This document shows, piece after piece, positions 18,943-28,823 of a stretch of 64,000 bases of DNA (its first letter is position 1; every line of letters begins with the position of its first letter). The stretch comes from Acanthamoeba sp. SK_2022b (Eukaryota > Discosea > Longamoebia > Acanthamoebidae). The translations under genes and the position numbers were made by a program. The notes under the pieces are model-generated. The model was given only the letters and a program-made list of their open reading frames with translations. It was not told the origin of the DNA and searched no databases. The DNA lies in contig JANDJZ010001751.1 of assembly GCA_027943245.1 (NCBI GenBank), positions 219,291 to 283,290 of the forward strand, given 5' to 3'.

Positions 18943-19637
18943 GTTGCAGATACCATCAAATAACCCCGCCCGCGCAGGGTTTTGAACCACGGATGCCCGT
19001 CTTTGCGATCCGGTAGCTTACGCCGCAGGTTGGAAATGTGCATGTCGATGGCGCGATCGAACGGGGTCAGGCGTTTGCCCAGCACTTCCTGGCTCAGCAG
19101 TTCGCGCGACACCACCTGGCCGAGATGCTGCGCCAGCAGGTAAAGCAGGGTGAATTCGGTGCCGGTCAGATCCAGTACCTGGCCGTCGAAGCTGGCCTCC
19201 TGGCGGCCGGGGTTGAGCTGCAGGCCATCGACATCCAGCGTCGGAGCGCCGCTGTCGACCTGCTGCTGCTGTTCGCTCCAGTTGGAACGGCGCAGAATGG
19301 CGCGAATGCGCGCGACCAGTTCGCGATCGTTGAAGGGTTTCGGCAGGTAATCATCGGCGCCCAGCTCCAGGCCCAGCACGCGGTCCAGTTCGCTGCCGCG
19401 TGCGGTCAGCATGATGACCGGCGTCTGGTGATGTTGGCGCAGTTCTTTCAGCGTATCGATGCCGTTTTTCTTCGGCATCATGATGTCGAGCAGCAGCAGG
19501 TCGACGGAGCTGTCCAGCAGCGACAACGCCTGCTCGCCATCGTGCGCGACGACGATATTAAAACCTTCCATTTCAAGCAGTTCTTTTAACAGCGAGGTCA
19601 ACTCGCGGTCGTCGTCAACTAACAGAATCTTGTTCAT
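18939..19637 (-). CDS. cpxR: Response regulator CpxR
   Basis: This 232-residue OmpR-type regulator has a receiver domain with acidic pocket D8-D9-D10, phospho-acceptor D51 (LLLDIMMP) and the conserved K in LPKPF, followed by a winged-helix DNA-binding domain (about 130-232). Phosphorylated CpxR activates envelope protein quality-control genes. It is divergent from cpxP, with a perfect CpxR box in between, so both units are expected to be under Cpx control, including autoregulation. Confidence 0.98.
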   Translation of the reverse strand: MNKILLVDDDRELTSLLKELLEMEGFNIVVAHDGEQALSLLDSSVDLLLLDIMMPKKNGIDTLKELRQHHQTPVIMLTARGSELDRVLGLELGADDYLPKPFNDRELVARIRAILRRSNWSEQQQQVDSGAPTLDVDGLQLNPGRQEASFDGQVLDLTGTEFTLLYLLAQHLGQVVSRELLSQEVLGKRLTPFDRAIDMHISNLRRKLPDRKDGHPWFKTLRGRGYLMVSAT

Positions 19638-19690
19638 TATGATTTACCTCCAGACGCAAAATACGTCATCAACTGTTGCCATTCCATGAC

Positions 19691-19705
19691 TTTACGTAGT
19701 TTTAC
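19691..19705 (-). promoter_or_regulatory. CpxR box between cpxR and cpxP
   Basis: On the minus strand the sequence reads GTAAA-ACTAC-GTAAA, an exact match to the CpxR consensus GTAAA-N5-GTAAA. It is 54 bases before the cpxR start and about 80 bases before the cpxP start, a good position for activation of both. Confidence 0.9.
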
Positions 19706-19785
19706 ATGCACTGACGCAGGTTTTCAGGTGTAGCGGTACACTGCTCCTCGTTGATTCGCAAAGTGAGAAAGCTTGAGGAGTTGAA

Positions 19786-20265
19786 ATGCGTAAGGTGACC
19801 GCATTAGTTATGGCATCACTGCTGGCAATTGGTTCGACCGCTGCCTTCGCTGCCGACACTATACCGGACACAGCCCAACCTCCCGGCAACGACGCGATGA
19901 CCCGAATACCCGGCCAGCACCATATGTTCGACGGTGTCAGCCTCAGTGAACAGCAGCGCCAGCAAATGCGCGATTTGATGCGCCAGGCCCGGCACGATCT
20001 GCCTGGTGTCAATGTAGCTGAAATGGAAGCCATGCATAAACTGGTGACCGCAGAGAAATTTGACGAAGCCGCCGTGTATGCCCAGGCGGAAAAGATGGCC
20101 CAACAGCAGGTCAAGCGCCAGGTCGAAATGGCCCGGGTGCGCAACCAAATGTATAACCTGCTGACGCCAGAGCAAAAAAGTGTTTTAGACCAGAAACATC
20201 AGCAGCGTATGCAGCAGATGGAGCAACAAATTTCTGGTTTGCAGCAAGCTTCTGCCCAGAAGTGA
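19786..20265 (+). CDS. cpxP: Periplasmic adaptor/inhibitor CpxP
   Basis: This 159-residue protein has a cleavable signal peptide ending FAA near residue 23 and two LTxxQ-type motifs (LSEQQRQQM near 52 and LTPEQKSVL near 126), the mark of the CpxP/Spy fold. CpxP binds and damps the CpxA sensor and delivers misfolded proteins to DegP. It is divergent from cpxRA with a CpxR box upstream. Its 3' UTR carries the CpxQ small RNA. Confidence 0.95.
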   Translation: MRKVTALVMASLLAIGSTAAFAADTIPDTAQPPGNDAMTRIPGQHHMFDGVSLSEQQRQQMRDLMRQARHDLPGVNVAEMEAMHKLVTAEKFDEAAVYAQAEKMAQQQVKRQVEMARVRNQMYNLLTPEQKSVLDQKHQQRMQQMEQQISGLQQASAQK

Positions 20266-20287
20266 AGTACGACTGAGTAGTCCCCTG

Positions 20288-20346
20288 TTTTTCCTTGCCA
20301 TAGACACCATCCCTGTCTTCCCCGCCATGATGGCGGGGTTTTTTTT
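20288..20346 (+). ncRNA. cpxQ: CpxQ small RNA from the cpxP 3' UTR
   Basis: The stretch downstream of the cpxP stop closely matches my recollection of the E. coli/Salmonella CpxQ RNA: a conserved seed region (TTCCTTGCCATAGACACC, 20291-20308) and a terminator hairpin (CCCCGCC / GGCGGGG, 20320-20338) followed by eight T. In those hosts RNase E releases it from the cpxP mRNA, and with Hfq it represses inner-membrane protein mRNAs. The 5' end is inferred from that homology. Confidence 0.82.
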
Positions 20347-20397
20347 ATCCGACATTTCGCTATATTGAGCGCCACACCTTTTGACCGGGATCCCTTC

Positions 20398-21300
20398 ATG
20401 GAACAGCGCTATGCACGCCTGGTAAAGTCCGCTGCGTTGGCCGCTACCGCGCTGGCGTCGTCGCTGCTGTTGATCAAAATCGTCGCCTGGTACCACACCG
20501 GTTCGGTCAGCCTGCTGGCGGCGCTGGTGGATTCGCTGGTCGATATTGCCGCCTCGCTGACCAACCTTCTGGTGGTGCGCTATTCGCTGCAGCCGGCCGA
20601 TGCCGAGCACACCTTTGGCCACGGCAAAGCGGAATCGCTGGCGGCGCTGGCGCAAAGCATGTTTATTTCCGGCTCCGCCCTGTTTCTGTTCCTCACCGGC
20701 TTCCAGCATTTGTATGCGCCGCAAACGCTGCGCGATCCCGGCGTCGGGATCGTCGTGACGGTGATCGCGTTGATCAGCACCCTGATTCTGGTCACCTATC
20801 AACGTTGGGTGGTCAGAAAAACGCGCAGCCAGGCGGTGCGCGCAGATATGCTGCATTATCAGTCAGATGTCATGATGAATGGTGCTATTCTTATCGCTCT
20901 TGGGCTAAGCTGGTACGGCTTCCAGCGGGCGGACGCGCTGTTCGCGCTGGGCATCGGCGTTTACATCCTGTATAGCGCGCTGCGCATGGGCTACGAAGCG
21001 GTGCAGTCGCTGCTGGATCGGGCGTTGCCGGATGACGAACGCCAGGCGATTATCGAGGTGGTTTCCTCCTGGCCCGGGGTGAAAGGCGCGCACGATCTGC
21101 GCACGCGGCAGTCGGGGCCGACGCGTTTCATCCAGCTGCATCTGGAGATGGAAGACACGCTGCCGCTGCGTGAGGCGCATCGGTTGGCCGATCAGGTGGA
21201 ACAGGCGTTGCGGCACCGTTTTGCGGGGGCGGACGTCATCATTCACCTGGATCCGTGCTCCGTGGTGCCACCGGGTAGGCAGGGGCATTGGGAGCTATAA
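20398..21300 (+). CDS. fieF: Cation-efflux pump FieF
   Basis: This 300-residue cation diffusion facilitator exports Zn2+/Fe2+ in exchange for protons. The transport-site aspartates D45 and D49 (ALVDSLVDI) and the HYQSD pair near H153/D157 are present, then a cytoplasmic C-terminal domain. Six membrane segments fit the CDF family. The frame extends upstream to 20365, but the ATG at 20398 gives the family start and length. It follows the cpxP/cpxQ terminator and is probably transcribed on its own. Confidence 0.96.
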   Translation: MEQRYARLVKSAALAATALASSLLLIKIVAWYHTGSVSLLAALVDSLVDIAASLTNLLVVRYSLQPADAEHTFGHGKAESLAALAQSMFISGSALFLFLTGFQHLYAPQTLRDPGVGIVVTVIALISTLILVTYQRWVVRKTRSQAVRADMLHYQSDVMMNGAILIALGLSWYGFQRADALFALGIGVYILYSALRMGYEAVQSLLDRALPDDERQAIIEVVSSWPGVKGAHDLRTRQSGPTRFIQLHLEMEDTLPLREAHRLADQVEQALRHRFAGADVIIHLDPCSVVPPGRQGHWEL

Positions 21301-21414
21301 TCAGATAGAGGCATAGATCGAAGTATTATCATGAATATCTGAGTTAGCTCAGCGTGCCATGCGGTGTTTTTACCGTTATATTGCGTGACTTGAATCAATT
21401 CAGCTGGGTGTTTT

Positions 21415-21423
21415 TGATATAAT
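21415..21423 (+). promoter_or_regulatory. Extended -10 promoter of pfkA
   Basis: TGATATAAT is a perfect TATAAT (21418-21423) with an upstream TGN extension. No good -35 lies 17 bases upstream, as is common for extended -10 promoters. The predicted leader to the pfkA ATG is about 100 bases. Confidence 0.7.
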
Positions 21424-21531
21424 ATCCAGCAATAAGCCGTAAAGCTGGTTTTCTGCAGCCGGAGAGGTTTCAAGACGATCGGCGGAGACAGAATTCTTAA
21501 GAAATTGCATCTACACAGTTCAGAGGTAGTC

Positions 21532-22494
21532 ATGATCAAGAAAATCGGTGTACTGACGAGCGGCGGTGATTCGCCGGGTATGAACGCTGCAATCCGCGGC
21601 GTTGTGCGTTCTGCGCTTTCAGAAGGTCTGGAAGTTTTTGGTATTTACGATGGCTACCTTGGCTTGTACGAAGATCGCATGGAGCAGCTGGACCGCTATA
21701 GCGTGTCCGACATGATCAACCGCGGCGGCACCTTCCTTGGCTCGGCCCGCTTCCCGGAGTTCAGGGATGAAAACGTGCGCGCCAAGGCGATTGAAAACCT
21801 GAAGAATCGCGGCATCGACGCGCTGGTGGTGATCGGCGGCGACGGTTCCTACATGGGCGCCAAACGCCTGACGGAAGAAGGCTTCCCGTGCATCGGCCTG
21901 CCGGGCACCATCGATAACGACGTTGCCGGCACCGACTACACCATCGGTTACTTCACTGCGCTGGAAACCGTGGTGGAAGCGATTGACCGCCTGCGCGATA
22001 CCTCCTCTTCGCACCAGCGTATCTCCATCGTGGAAGTGATGGGCCGTTACTGCGGCGATCTGACGCTGGCGGCGGCGATTGCCGGCGGTTGCGAATTCAT
22101 CGTGCTGCCTGAAATCGAATTCAACCGCGAAGACCTGGTGTGCGAAATCAAGGCCGGTATCGCCAAGGGTAAAAAACACGCCATCGTGGCGATCACCGAG
22201 CACATCTGCGATATCGATGAGCTGGCGCGCCACATCGAGCAGGAAACCAAGCGTGAAACTCGCGCTACCGTGTTGGGCCACATTCAACGCGGCGGTTCGC
22301 CGGTTGCCTACGACCGCATCCTGGCCTCGCGCATGGGCGCCTACGCCATCGAGCTGCTGCTGCAGGGTTACGGCGGCCGCTGCGTCGGTATCCAGAACGA
22401 AAAAATGGTGCATCACGACATCATCGACGCGATCGAAAACATGAAGCGTCCGTTCAAGGGTGACTGGCTGGAAACGGCGAAAAAACTGTACTGA
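21532..22494 (+). CDS. pfkA: ATP-dependent 6-phosphofructokinase
   Basis: This 320-residue enzyme phosphorylates fructose 6-phosphate, the committed step of glycolysis. Visible are the ATP loop [20 protein letters not shown] near residue 102, and the catalytic [12 protein letters not shown] near 123-134. The ATG at 21532 has AGAGG upstream; the longer frame to 21505 was discarded. A hairpin terminator follows directly. Confidence 0.98.
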   Translation: MIKKIGVLTSGGDSPGMNAAIRGVVRSALSEGLEVFGIYDGYLGLYEDRMEQLDRYSVSDMINRGGTFLGSARFPEFRDENVRAKAIENLKNRGIDALVVIGGDGSYMGAKRLTEEGFPCIGLPGTIDNDVAGTDYTIGYFTALETVVEAIDRLRDTSSSHQRISIVEVMGRYCGDLTLAAAIAGGCEFIVLPEIEFNREDLVCEIKAGIAKGKKHAIVAITEHICDIDELARHIEQETKRETRATVLGHIQRGGSPVAYDRILASRMGAYAIELLLQGYGGRCVGIQNEKMVHHDIIDAIENMKRPFKGDWLETAKKLY

Positions 22495-22514
22495 TATGCC
22501 GCTCACCGCACGAC

Positions 22515-22544
22515 AAAAAAGCCTCCGCTCGCGGGGGCTTTTTT
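22515..22544 (+). terminator. Intrinsic terminator after pfkA
   Basis: A GC-rich stem (22521-22538) is preceded by six A and followed by six T, about 25 bases after the stop codon. Confidence 0.85.
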
Positions 22545-22680
22545 ATGCCCGTCGGCGATATATTCCGGAATCATCTATCCCAAAATTTTTTATTCTTTAA
22601 TTGCCGGGAAAGTTTCTGGCAGGCTCTGATGCTAAATCAACCGATTGAGGTTGCGCTTAATTTTCTGGGAGAGCCTGTCG

Positions 22681-23670
22681 ATGCGTAAATGGGGTGTTGG
22701 TCTGACATTGGTGCTGTTGGCGTCCGGCGCCATGGCGAAGGATATTCAACTGCTGAACGTGTCATACGATCCGACGCGTGAGTTCTATCAGGCTTACAAC
22801 ACGGCATTCAGCAAGCACTATCAGGCGGAAACCGGCGACAAGGTGACGGTGCGCCAGTCGCATGGCGGCTCCGGCAAACAGGCGACCTCGGTGATCAACG
22901 GCATCGAGGCCGACGTGGTGACGCTGGCGTTGGCCTATGACGTCGACGCCATCGCCGAACGCGGGCGTATCGAGAAAGACTGGATCAAACGCCTGCCGGA
23001 CAACTCGGCGCCTTACACCTCGACCATCGTCTTCCTGGTGCGCAAAGGCAACCCGAAACAGATTCACGATTGGCCCGATCTGCTCAAACCGGGCGTGTCG
23101 GTGATCACCCCGAACCCGAAAACCTCCGGTGGCGCCCGCTGGAACTACCTGGCCGCCTGGGGCTACGCGTTGCACCACAACAACAACGATAAGGCCAAGG
23201 CGCAGGACTTCGTCAAAAACCTGTACAAGAACGTCGAAGTGTTAGATTCCGGCGCGCGCGGCGCGACCAACACCTTTGTTGAGCGCGGTATCGGCGATGT
23301 GCTGATCGCCTGGGAAAACGAAGCGTTGTTGGCGGAGAAAGAACTGGGCAAAGACAAGTTCGAGATTATCACCCCGAGTGAATCGATCCTGGCCGAACCG
23401 ACGGTGTCGGTAGTGGATAAGGTGGTCGATAAACGCGGTACCCGCAACGTGGCGACCGCCTACCTGAAGTATCTGTATTCGCCGGAAGGGCAGACCATCG
23501 CGGCACAGCACTATTACCGTCCGCGCGATGCGGCGGTGGCGGCCAAGTTTGCCGGGCAGTTCCCGCAGCTGAAGCTGTTTACCGTGGATGACACCTTCGG
23601 CGGCTGGACCGAAGCGCAGAAGGTGCACTTCGCCACCGGCGGCGTGTTCGACGAGATAAGCAAACGCTGA
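22681..23670 (+). CDS. sbp: Periplasmic sulfate-binding protein
   Basis: This 329-residue binding protein has a 19-residue signal peptide ending AMA and then [17 protein letters not shown], the standard mature start. SHGGSGKQA and the [11 protein letters not shown] stretch line the sulfate site. It delivers sulfate to the CysTWA transporter encoded elsewhere. GGGAG lies before the chosen ATG. Regulation by CysB is expected, but I do not see a site I would defend. Confidence 0.96.
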   Translation: MRKWGVGLTLVLLASGAMAKDIQLLNVSYDPTREFYQAYNTAFSKHYQAETGDKVTVRQSHGGSGKQATSVINGIEADVVTLALAYDVDAIAERGRIEKDWIKRLPDNSAPYTSTIVFLVRKGNPKQIHDWPDLLKPGVSVITPNPKTSGGARWNYLAAWGYALHHNNNDKAKAQDFVKNLYKNVEVLDSGARGATNTFVERGIGDVLIAWENEALLAEKELGKDKFEIITPSESILAEPTVSVVDKVVDKRGTRNVATAYLKYLYSPEGQTIAAQHYYRPRDAAVAAKFAGQFPQLKLFTVDDTFGGWTEAQKVHFATGGVFDEISKR

Positions 23671-23690
23671 TGCCGTCTGAGCGGCAATAA

Positions 23691-23717
23691 AAAACCCCGG
23701 CAAGCCGGGGTTTTTTT
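23691..23717. terminator. Bidirectional terminator between sbp and tpiA
   Basis: CCCCGGC / GCCGGGG stem (23695-23710) with A residues on the left and seven T on the right. It lies between two converging genes. Confidence 0.88.
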
Positions 23718-23735
23718 ATGGCAAGCCTAAGGTAA

Positions 23736-24503
23736 TCAGGCTTTTTTCGCTGCGGCAGCGGCTTTGACGATCACGGCGAAAGCGTCGGCTTTCAGCGAAG
23801 CGCCGCCAACCAGCGCGCCGTCGATGTCCGGCTGAGAGAACAGCTCTGCGGCGTTCTTGTCGTTCACCGAACCGCCGTACTGGATGATGATTTCAGCGGC
23901 AACCGCGGCATCGTGTTTGGCGATGTGGTCACGGATAAATTTGTGCACGGCCTGCGCCTGCGCAGGGGTAGCGGACTTGCCGGTACCGATGGCCCAGACC
24001 GGCTCATAGGCGATCACGGTGCCTTTCATCGCCGGTGCGCCCAGCGTTTTCAGCACGGCGTCGATCTGGCGCGCACACACTTCTTCAGTTTTGCCCGCAG
24101 CGTTTTCCGCTTCGGTTTCACCGATGCACAGTACCGGGATCAGGCCGGCTTCTTTCAGCACGGCGAATTTCTCGGCGATGACTTCGTCGCTCTCTTTGTG
24201 GTAGGTGCGACGCTCGGAGTGGCCGATGATGATGTACTGGGCGCCGACGTCTTTCAGCATGTTGGCGGAAACTTCACCGGTGAAGGCGCCGGACAGGTTA
24301 ACGTCCACGTTCTGCGCGCCCAGCGCGATGCGGCTGCCGGCCAGCGCGTGCTTGGCCTGATCCAGATACATCACCGGCGGGGCGATGGCGACGCCACAGC
24401 CGTCAACGCTGCTCAGCTCATTGCGCAGGCCGGCGATCAGTTCGTTGACCATGTGGGTGCTGCCGTTAAGCTTCCAGTTACCCATAACTAATGGATGACG
24501 CAT
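23736..24503 (-). CDS. tpiA: Triose-phosphate isomerase
   Basis: This 255-residue TIM barrel interconverts dihydroxyacetone phosphate and glyceraldehyde 3-phosphate. Catalytic residues are K11 (GNWKLNG), H95 (IIGHSERR) and the glutamate in [11 protein letters not shown] near 167. The ATG at 24503 has a strong GGAGG; the longer frame to 24545 was discarded. It follows yiiQ on the same strand, with a gap of about 125 bases. Confidence 0.98.
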   Translation of the reverse strand: MRHPLVMGNWKLNGSTHMVNELIAGLRNELSSVDGCGVAIAPPVMYLDQAKHALAGSRIALGAQNVDVNLSGAFTGEVSANMLKDVGAQYIIIGHSERRTYHKESDEVIAEKFAVLKEAGLIPVLCIGETEAENAAGKTEEVCARQIDAVLKTLGAPAMKGTVIAYEPVWAIGTGKSATPAQAQAVHKFIRDHIAKHDAAVAAEIIIQYGGSVNDKNAAELFSQPDIDGALVGGASLKADAFAVIVKAAAAAKKA

Positions 24504-24630
24504 GTTTTTTCCTCCAACTAGAAAACGCGAGAGTCGAAATGACAACTGCCGGACCGGCAGTTTACCTGCCCAACAGTATAGAGATCATTAAGCGCGAAGG
24601 CTTTGCTTTTCGTCATTAAATGCCGCGCCG

Positions 24631-25227
24631 TTACGGCTCGGAAAGCGCCAGCTTAATCGGTTCAACCGCGAAGGTTACGCCTTTATCGCCGTTGTCCGAG
24701 ACGACATAGCGAATGGCGCCGACCTGCTGTTGGTAAAAGCGCGACCCTTTGCCTTTTTCCAGCAGGCTGTTCACCTTGTTCTGGCTCTGTTCCACCGTCA
24801 ACGCCGGTTCGAACTGGCGCATCAGCGCCGCCATGTAGCTGATGGCGATGGCGCGCGCGGCTTTTTCTTCATTGGCCTGCTGCAGCGGCAGGTGAGTGAT
24901 CTGCAACGTTTTGATTTTACCGGTGCCTTTCTCCAGCGCGGTGGAGGCGTACAGGTTTTCGTTGAGTTTGCTGGCGGCGCGCGTCAGCAGCGGCGAATCG
25001 TCTTCGGCGGCGGGAATGGCGCGGAATTCGCCAATCGGCAGCTTCGGGTTATCGCGGTTGTATTTTTCGCGGAATTTGACCACCGTCAGATCGAACGTCG
25101 GTGCCCCGGCCAGCAGGTAAGGTGCGGCGGGCGTCGCATCGGCGGGCGGCGGATCGGCCCAGGCGCTGGCGGCCACCTGCAGCAGGCAGGCGATGACGAG
25201 GGTTTTTCTCAGCATGGCGTATGGCAT
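24631..25227 (-). CDS. yiiQ: DUF1454 family periplasmic protein YiiQ
   Basis: This protein of about 198 residues has a signal peptide ending SAWA and a mature part starting DPPPADATPAAPYLLAGAPTFDL, with the DUF1454 blocks ASKLNENLYASTALEKGTGKIK and a C-terminal VSDNGDKGVTFAVEPIKLAL. Function is unknown. I show the ATG at 25227; an ATG four codons later and a TTG at 25236 are alternatives, and none has a clear ribosome site. It lies between tpiA and the divergent yiiR-like gene, as in E. coli. Confidence 0.88.
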   Translation of the reverse strand: MPYAMLRKTLVIACLLQVAASAWADPPPADATPAAPYLLAGAPTFDLTVVKFREKYNRDNPKLPIGEFRAIPAAEDDSPLLTRAASKLNENLYASTALEKGTGKIKTLQITHLPLQQANEEKAARAIAISYMAALMRQFEPALTVEQSQNKVNSLLEKGKGSRFYQQQVGAIRYVVSDNGDKGVTFAVEPIKLALSEP

Positions 25228-25414
25228 CAAGGACAAAGATGGCTCCGATTAAAGCGATAACCCGCGGGGCTTGTCAAAGATCCCACGCCATTATCGGTTC
25301 GCTGACGAGAAAGCTGTGCGGCGCACCGCGTTATGCGAGGCGGAAAACTCGGCCCGGCAGCGCCTATGTTACACTGCGGCGCAGAATATGGGCAGGCTTA
25401 GAGCGCAGGAATCG

Positions 25415-25834
25415 ATGACGTTACAACAGTGGTGTTTTTCTTTTAAGGGCCGCATCGGGCGGCGCGACTTTTGGATTTGGATGGGGCTGTGGTTGGTGCT
25501 GATGGCGGCGGCGTTTACGCTGGCCAATTATCAGCTGGTCGCCATCCAATCCATCGCCTTCTTTATCGTGGCGCTGCTGTGGCCGACGGCGGCGGTGCTG
25601 GTCAAGCGCCTGCACGATCGCAACAAGGCCGGCTGGTGGGCGCTGCTGCTGATCCTGGCGTGGATGCTGGCGGCGGGGAACTGGCAGATGCTGGCGCCGA
25701 TCTGGCAATGGGGCGTCGGGCGCTTCATTCCGACGCTGATTATCGTGATGATGATGATCGATCTGGGGGCCTTCGTCGGCACGCCGGGAGATAACCGGTT
25801 TGGCCCGGAAGCCGAACCGGTGAAGTTCCGCTGA
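25415..25834 (+). CDS. yiiR: DUF805 family inner-membrane protein (YiiR-like)
   Basis: This 139-residue protein has the DUF805 opening FSFKGRIGRRDFWIW, four predicted membrane segments and the conserved KRLHDRNKAGWW loop near residues 63-74. Function is unknown. The ATG at 25415 was chosen over the open frame from 25271 because it starts just before the domain. It lies opposite yiiQ and converges on fpr with an 11-base gap. Confidence 0.85.
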   Translation: MTLQQWCFSFKGRIGRRDFWIWMGLWLVLMAAAFTLANYQLVAIQSIAFFIVALLWPTAAVLVKRLHDRNKAGWWALLLILAWMLAAGNWQMLAPIWQWGVGRFIPTLIIVMMMIDLGAFVGTPGDNRFGPEAEPVKFR

Positions 25835-25845
25835 CCCTCGCCGGG

Positions 25846-26592
25846 TTACCAGTAGTGTTCGCTGGTGATGTGGCCCGGCTTGCGGCGCAGGTGCTTGCGC
25901 ATCTGGCGGTGGTCTTTCAGCGTTTGCTGGGTGTCCCGCACCATTTGCGGGTTGCCGCACAGCATCACGTGGCTGGTTTCGGCGTCGATAGTCAAACCGA
26001 TCGCCGCTTCCAGCCGGCCGTCCTCGATCAGCGCCGGTACGCGGCCTGTCAATGAGCCGGGCGCCTCTTCGCGGCTGACGACGGTCTGGATGCGCAGCTT
26101 GCCATTGTAGCGCTGCTGCAGTTGCTGCATCAGCGGCAGGTAGCTCAGGTCACGCGCAAAGCGCGCGGCGTGCACCAGCACCAGGTTGTTGAAGCGCTCC
26201 AGGCCGGCGCCCTGCTGCAGAATCGATAAATAGGGGCCGATGGCGGTGCCGGTCGCCAGCATCCACAGCGTATCGCAGTCGGGCACCTCGTCCAGCACGA
26301 AGAAGCCGGCCGCTTCTTTGGTTACCATCACGTCCGAGCCCGGCTGCAGCTGACTGAGGCGCGGGCTCAGCTTGCCTTCCGGCACGGTGACCAGATAGAA
26401 CTCCAGATTGGCGTCGTCGGGGGCATTGACGTAGGAGTAGGCGCGTTGCACCCGTTCGCCGTCGATCTCCAGCGCCAGCTTGGCAAATTGCCCGGCGGTG
26501 AAAGGATCGATGGGGGCATTGACCACCAGGCTGAACAGCCCGTCGGTCCATTGTTTTACCTGCGTAACCTTGCCGTTTACCCATTCAGCCAT
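25846..26592 (-). CDS. fpr: Ferredoxin/flavodoxin--NADP+ reductase
   Basis: This 248-residue FAD enzyme passes electrons between NADPH and ferredoxin or flavodoxin. The FAD-binding motif RAYSYVN is at residues 50-56, the NADP domain has ATGTAIGPYLS, and the protein ends in the characteristic HYW with a terminal tryptophan. It starts 3 bases after a cysteine-rich winged-helix regulator gene on the same strand, so the two must be co-transcribed. In E. coli fpr answers to SoxRS; the present arrangement suggests additional control by its neighbour. Confidence 0.96.
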   Translation of the reverse strand: MAEWVNGKVTQVKQWTDGLFSLVVNAPIDPFTAGQFAKLALEIDGERVQRAYSYVNAPDDANLEFYLVTVPEGKLSPRLSQLQPGSDVMVTKEAAGFFVLDEVPDCDTLWMLATGTAIGPYLSILQQGAGLERFNNLVLVHAARFARDLSYLPLMQQLQQRYNGKLRIQTVVSREEAPGSLTGRVPALIEDGRLEAAIGLTIDAETSHVMLCGNPQMVRDTQQTLKDHRQMRKHLRRKPGHITSEHYW

Positions 26593-26595
26593 ACT

Positions 26596-27207
26596 CTAAA
26601 GCTCCCGTGGTCGAATCAAATAAGCACAATGTCGTGAGCCGGAAATGGCGTGCGCGGTGCGCTCTACCCGGTAGTCGTTGCCGAACAGGCGGTGAAACAG
26701 CTGCAGCTCGGAATTGCACAGGCTGCTGCAGCTGGAACCGGCCACGCCGATCGGGCAGTGGTTTTCCACCAACAGCGCGCCGTGCGGGTGGTCGAACAAT
26801 TCGGCCATGTAACCGTCGTGTTGCCGCAGGCGCACCAGGCGGGCTAACCGGTCCTGATGGCTGCGCTCGGCGGACAGCTCTTCGGCATAACGCAGATAAA
26901 GCTGCTCTTCGCGCGCGTTGAGCAACGGCTCCACCCCGGCGCCGCCAAACAGCTGCAGCGCGGATGCCCGCAGCCGCTCCTGATCGGCGGCGGCAAAGGC
27001 GTGCCCTCGCTCGGTCAGCGACCAGTAGCGCGTCGGGCGGCCGACCTTGCTGCGCGCTTCTTCGTAACAAACCAACTCACGTTTTTCCAGGGATTGCAGA
27101 TGTTGTCGGATGCCCATCGGCGTAATGTCCAGACGCTCCGCCAGCATTTTGGCCGAGTGCGGGCCGAGAGCCTTTAACTGCAATAAAATCAGCTCAGGTG
27201 TTTTCAT
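26596..27207 (-). CDS. Winged-helix regulator with C-terminal cysteine cluster, SufR-like
   Basis: This 203-residue protein has an N-terminal winged helix (about 5-70: HSAKMLAERLDITPMGIRQHLQSLE, then a KVGRPTRYWSLTERG wing). Its C-terminal half carries cysteines at 151, 160, 164 and 194 in ENHCPIGVAGSSCSSLCNSE and SRHCAYLI. The layout resembles SufR, the Fe-S cluster-binding repressor of cyanobacteria and actinobacteria. It heads a two-gene unit with fpr and is divergent from emrD. The cluster and the autoregulation of the fpr unit are inferences. Confidence 0.75.
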   Translation of the reverse strand: MKTPELILLQLKALGPHSAKMLAERLDITPMGIRQHLQSLEKRELVCYEEARSKVGRPTRYWSLTERGHAFAAADQERLRASALQLFGGAGVEPLLNAREEQLYLRYAEELSAERSHQDRLARLVRLRQHDGYMAELFDHPHGALLVENHCPIGVAGSSCSSLCNSELQLFHRLFGNDYRVERTAHAISGSRHCAYLIRPREL

Positions 27208-27504
27208 GAACCAAATCCCTATGGTGTTATTTTATTTCAAGTTGATGAAAAGAATTATCGATTAAATGCTAAAGCGCGGCTACTGCAAGGGCGCTATTTT
27301 TAACTCCAAAGCGTTAGACGTACAGTTTAATTTACGAGCCTGGTCGGGTTTGCTGCCAGTGTGACCTGGATCAATATCTGCCTGAAACTCGCTAAAAAAA
27401 TCAGATTTGATTAGTTTATGCCGCCATAGAGGGCTGCTCGCCGTTCTGGCTGCTGCAACGGCCATACCGGGACGCTGTGACGAGTTGAAACGTTAACGAA
27501 GATA

Positions 27505-28689
27505 ATGAGAAAACTAGAGAATTTTCACCTGCTGGTGATGCTTATCCTGTTGGTCGCCGTCGGTCAGATGGCGCAAACCATTTATGTTCCCGTGATTGCT
27601 GATATCGCCCACGATCTGTCGGTTCGCACCGGCGCCGTGCAACGGGTGATGGCGGCGTATCTGCTGACCTACGGTTTCTCCCAGCTGATTTACGGTCCGA
27701 TATCGGACCGTATCGGACGTCGTCCGGTGATCCTGACCGGCATGATGATCTTCCTGGTCGGTGCGCTGGGCGCGCTGCTGTCCACCAACCTGACGATGCT
27801 GGTCGCCGCCAGCGCGATTCAGGGCATGGGCACCGGCGTGGCGGGCGTGATGGCGCGCACCATGCCGCGCGATCTGTATGCCGGCACCGCGCTGCGCTAC
27901 GCCAATAGCCTGTTGAACATGGGGATTCTGGTTAGCCCGCTACTGGCGCCGGTGATCGGCGGCGCATTGGCAATGGTGTTCGGCTGGCGCGCCTGTTATG
28001 CCTTCCTGTTGGCGCTGTGCGCCTGCGTCGCCTTCGCCATGTTTCGCTGGTTGCCGGAGACCCGCCCGGTGCAGACGGAAAAACGCCGCATGCTGGCCAG
28101 TTTTCGCCAGCTGCTGGGCGACAGCACCTTCAGCTGCTATCTGGTGATGCTGATCGGCGCGCTGGCGGGGATTGCGGTATTCGAGGCCAGCTGTGGCGTG
28201 TTGATGGGCGGCGTATTGGGGCTGAGCGGTCTGACCGTCAGCATCCTGTTCATTCTGCCGATCCCGGCGGCGTTTTTCGGCGCCTGGTACGCCGGGCGCG
28301 ACGGCAAGACCTTCCACACGCTGATGTGGCATTCGGTGATTAGCTGCCTGCTGGCGGGGGCGATGATGTGGATCCCGGGCTGGTTCGGCGTGATGAACAT
28401 CTGGACGCTGATCGTGCCGGCCGCGCTGTTCTTCTTCGGCGCCGGCATGCTGTTCCCGCTGGCGACCACCGGGGCGATGGAGCCGTTCCCTTACCTGGCC
28501 GGCGCGGCGGGCGCGTTGGTGGGCGGCATGCAGAACATGGGATCGGGGCTCGCGACCTGGCTTTCCGCCATGCTGCCGCAAACCGGGCAGTTCAGCCTCG
28601 GATTGCTGATGTTCGCGATGGCGCTGCTGATCCTGCTGTGCTGGTGGCCGCTGTCCAACCGGATGCAACATCAGGGGCATACCGCATAA
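27505..28689 (+). CDS. emrD: Multidrug efflux MFS transporter EmrD
   Basis: This 394-residue drug/proton antiporter of the DHA1 group has 12 predicted membrane segments. The MFS signature GPISDRIGRRPV lies between segments 2 and 3 near residues 68-79, and the family start MRKLENFHLLVMLILLVAVGQM is close to E. coli EmrD. In E. coli it exports uncouplers and detergents. The 297-base spacer before it, shared with the divergent regulator, shows no operator I can name. An inverted repeat at 28703-28749 follows. Confidence 0.92.
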   Translation: MRKLENFHLLVMLILLVAVGQMAQTIYVPVIADIAHDLSVRTGAVQRVMAAYLLTYGFSQLIYGPISDRIGRRPVILTGMMIFLVGALGALLSTNLTMLVAASAIQGMGTGVAGVMARTMPRDLYAGTALRYANSLLNMGILVSPLLAPVIGGALAMVFGWRACYAFLLALCACVAFAMFRWLPETRPVQTEKRRMLASFRQLLGDSTFSCYLVMLIGALAGIAVFEASCGVLMGGVLGLSGLTVSILFILPIPAAFFGAWYAGRDGKTFHTLMWHSVISCLLAGAMMWIPGWFGVMNIWTLIVPAALFFFGAGMLFPLATTGAMEPFPYLAGAAGALVGGMQNMGSGLATWLSAMLPQTGQFSLGLLMFAMALLILLCWWPLSNRMQHQGHTA

Positions 28690-28702
28690 CCCTCTTCCTG
28701 AA

Positions 28703-28749
28703 CCGGCGCAGGCCTTAGTCTTGCAAGACGACTAAGGTCCTGCCGCCGG
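28703..28749. repeat. Long inverted repeat after emrD
   Basis: CCGGCGCAGG-CCTTAGTC is mirrored by GACTAAGG-TCCTGCCGCCGG around a short loop, giving a stem of roughly 18 pairs with small bulges. There is no long T run after it, so it may be a weak or Rho-assisted terminator. Confidence 0.6.
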
Positions 28750-28823
28750 TTTGACCCAGGTTATTACTGCGCTGAGGCGATCGGTATACACTTTACCGAC
28801 AGTATTTTTCCGGGTTATTCGCT

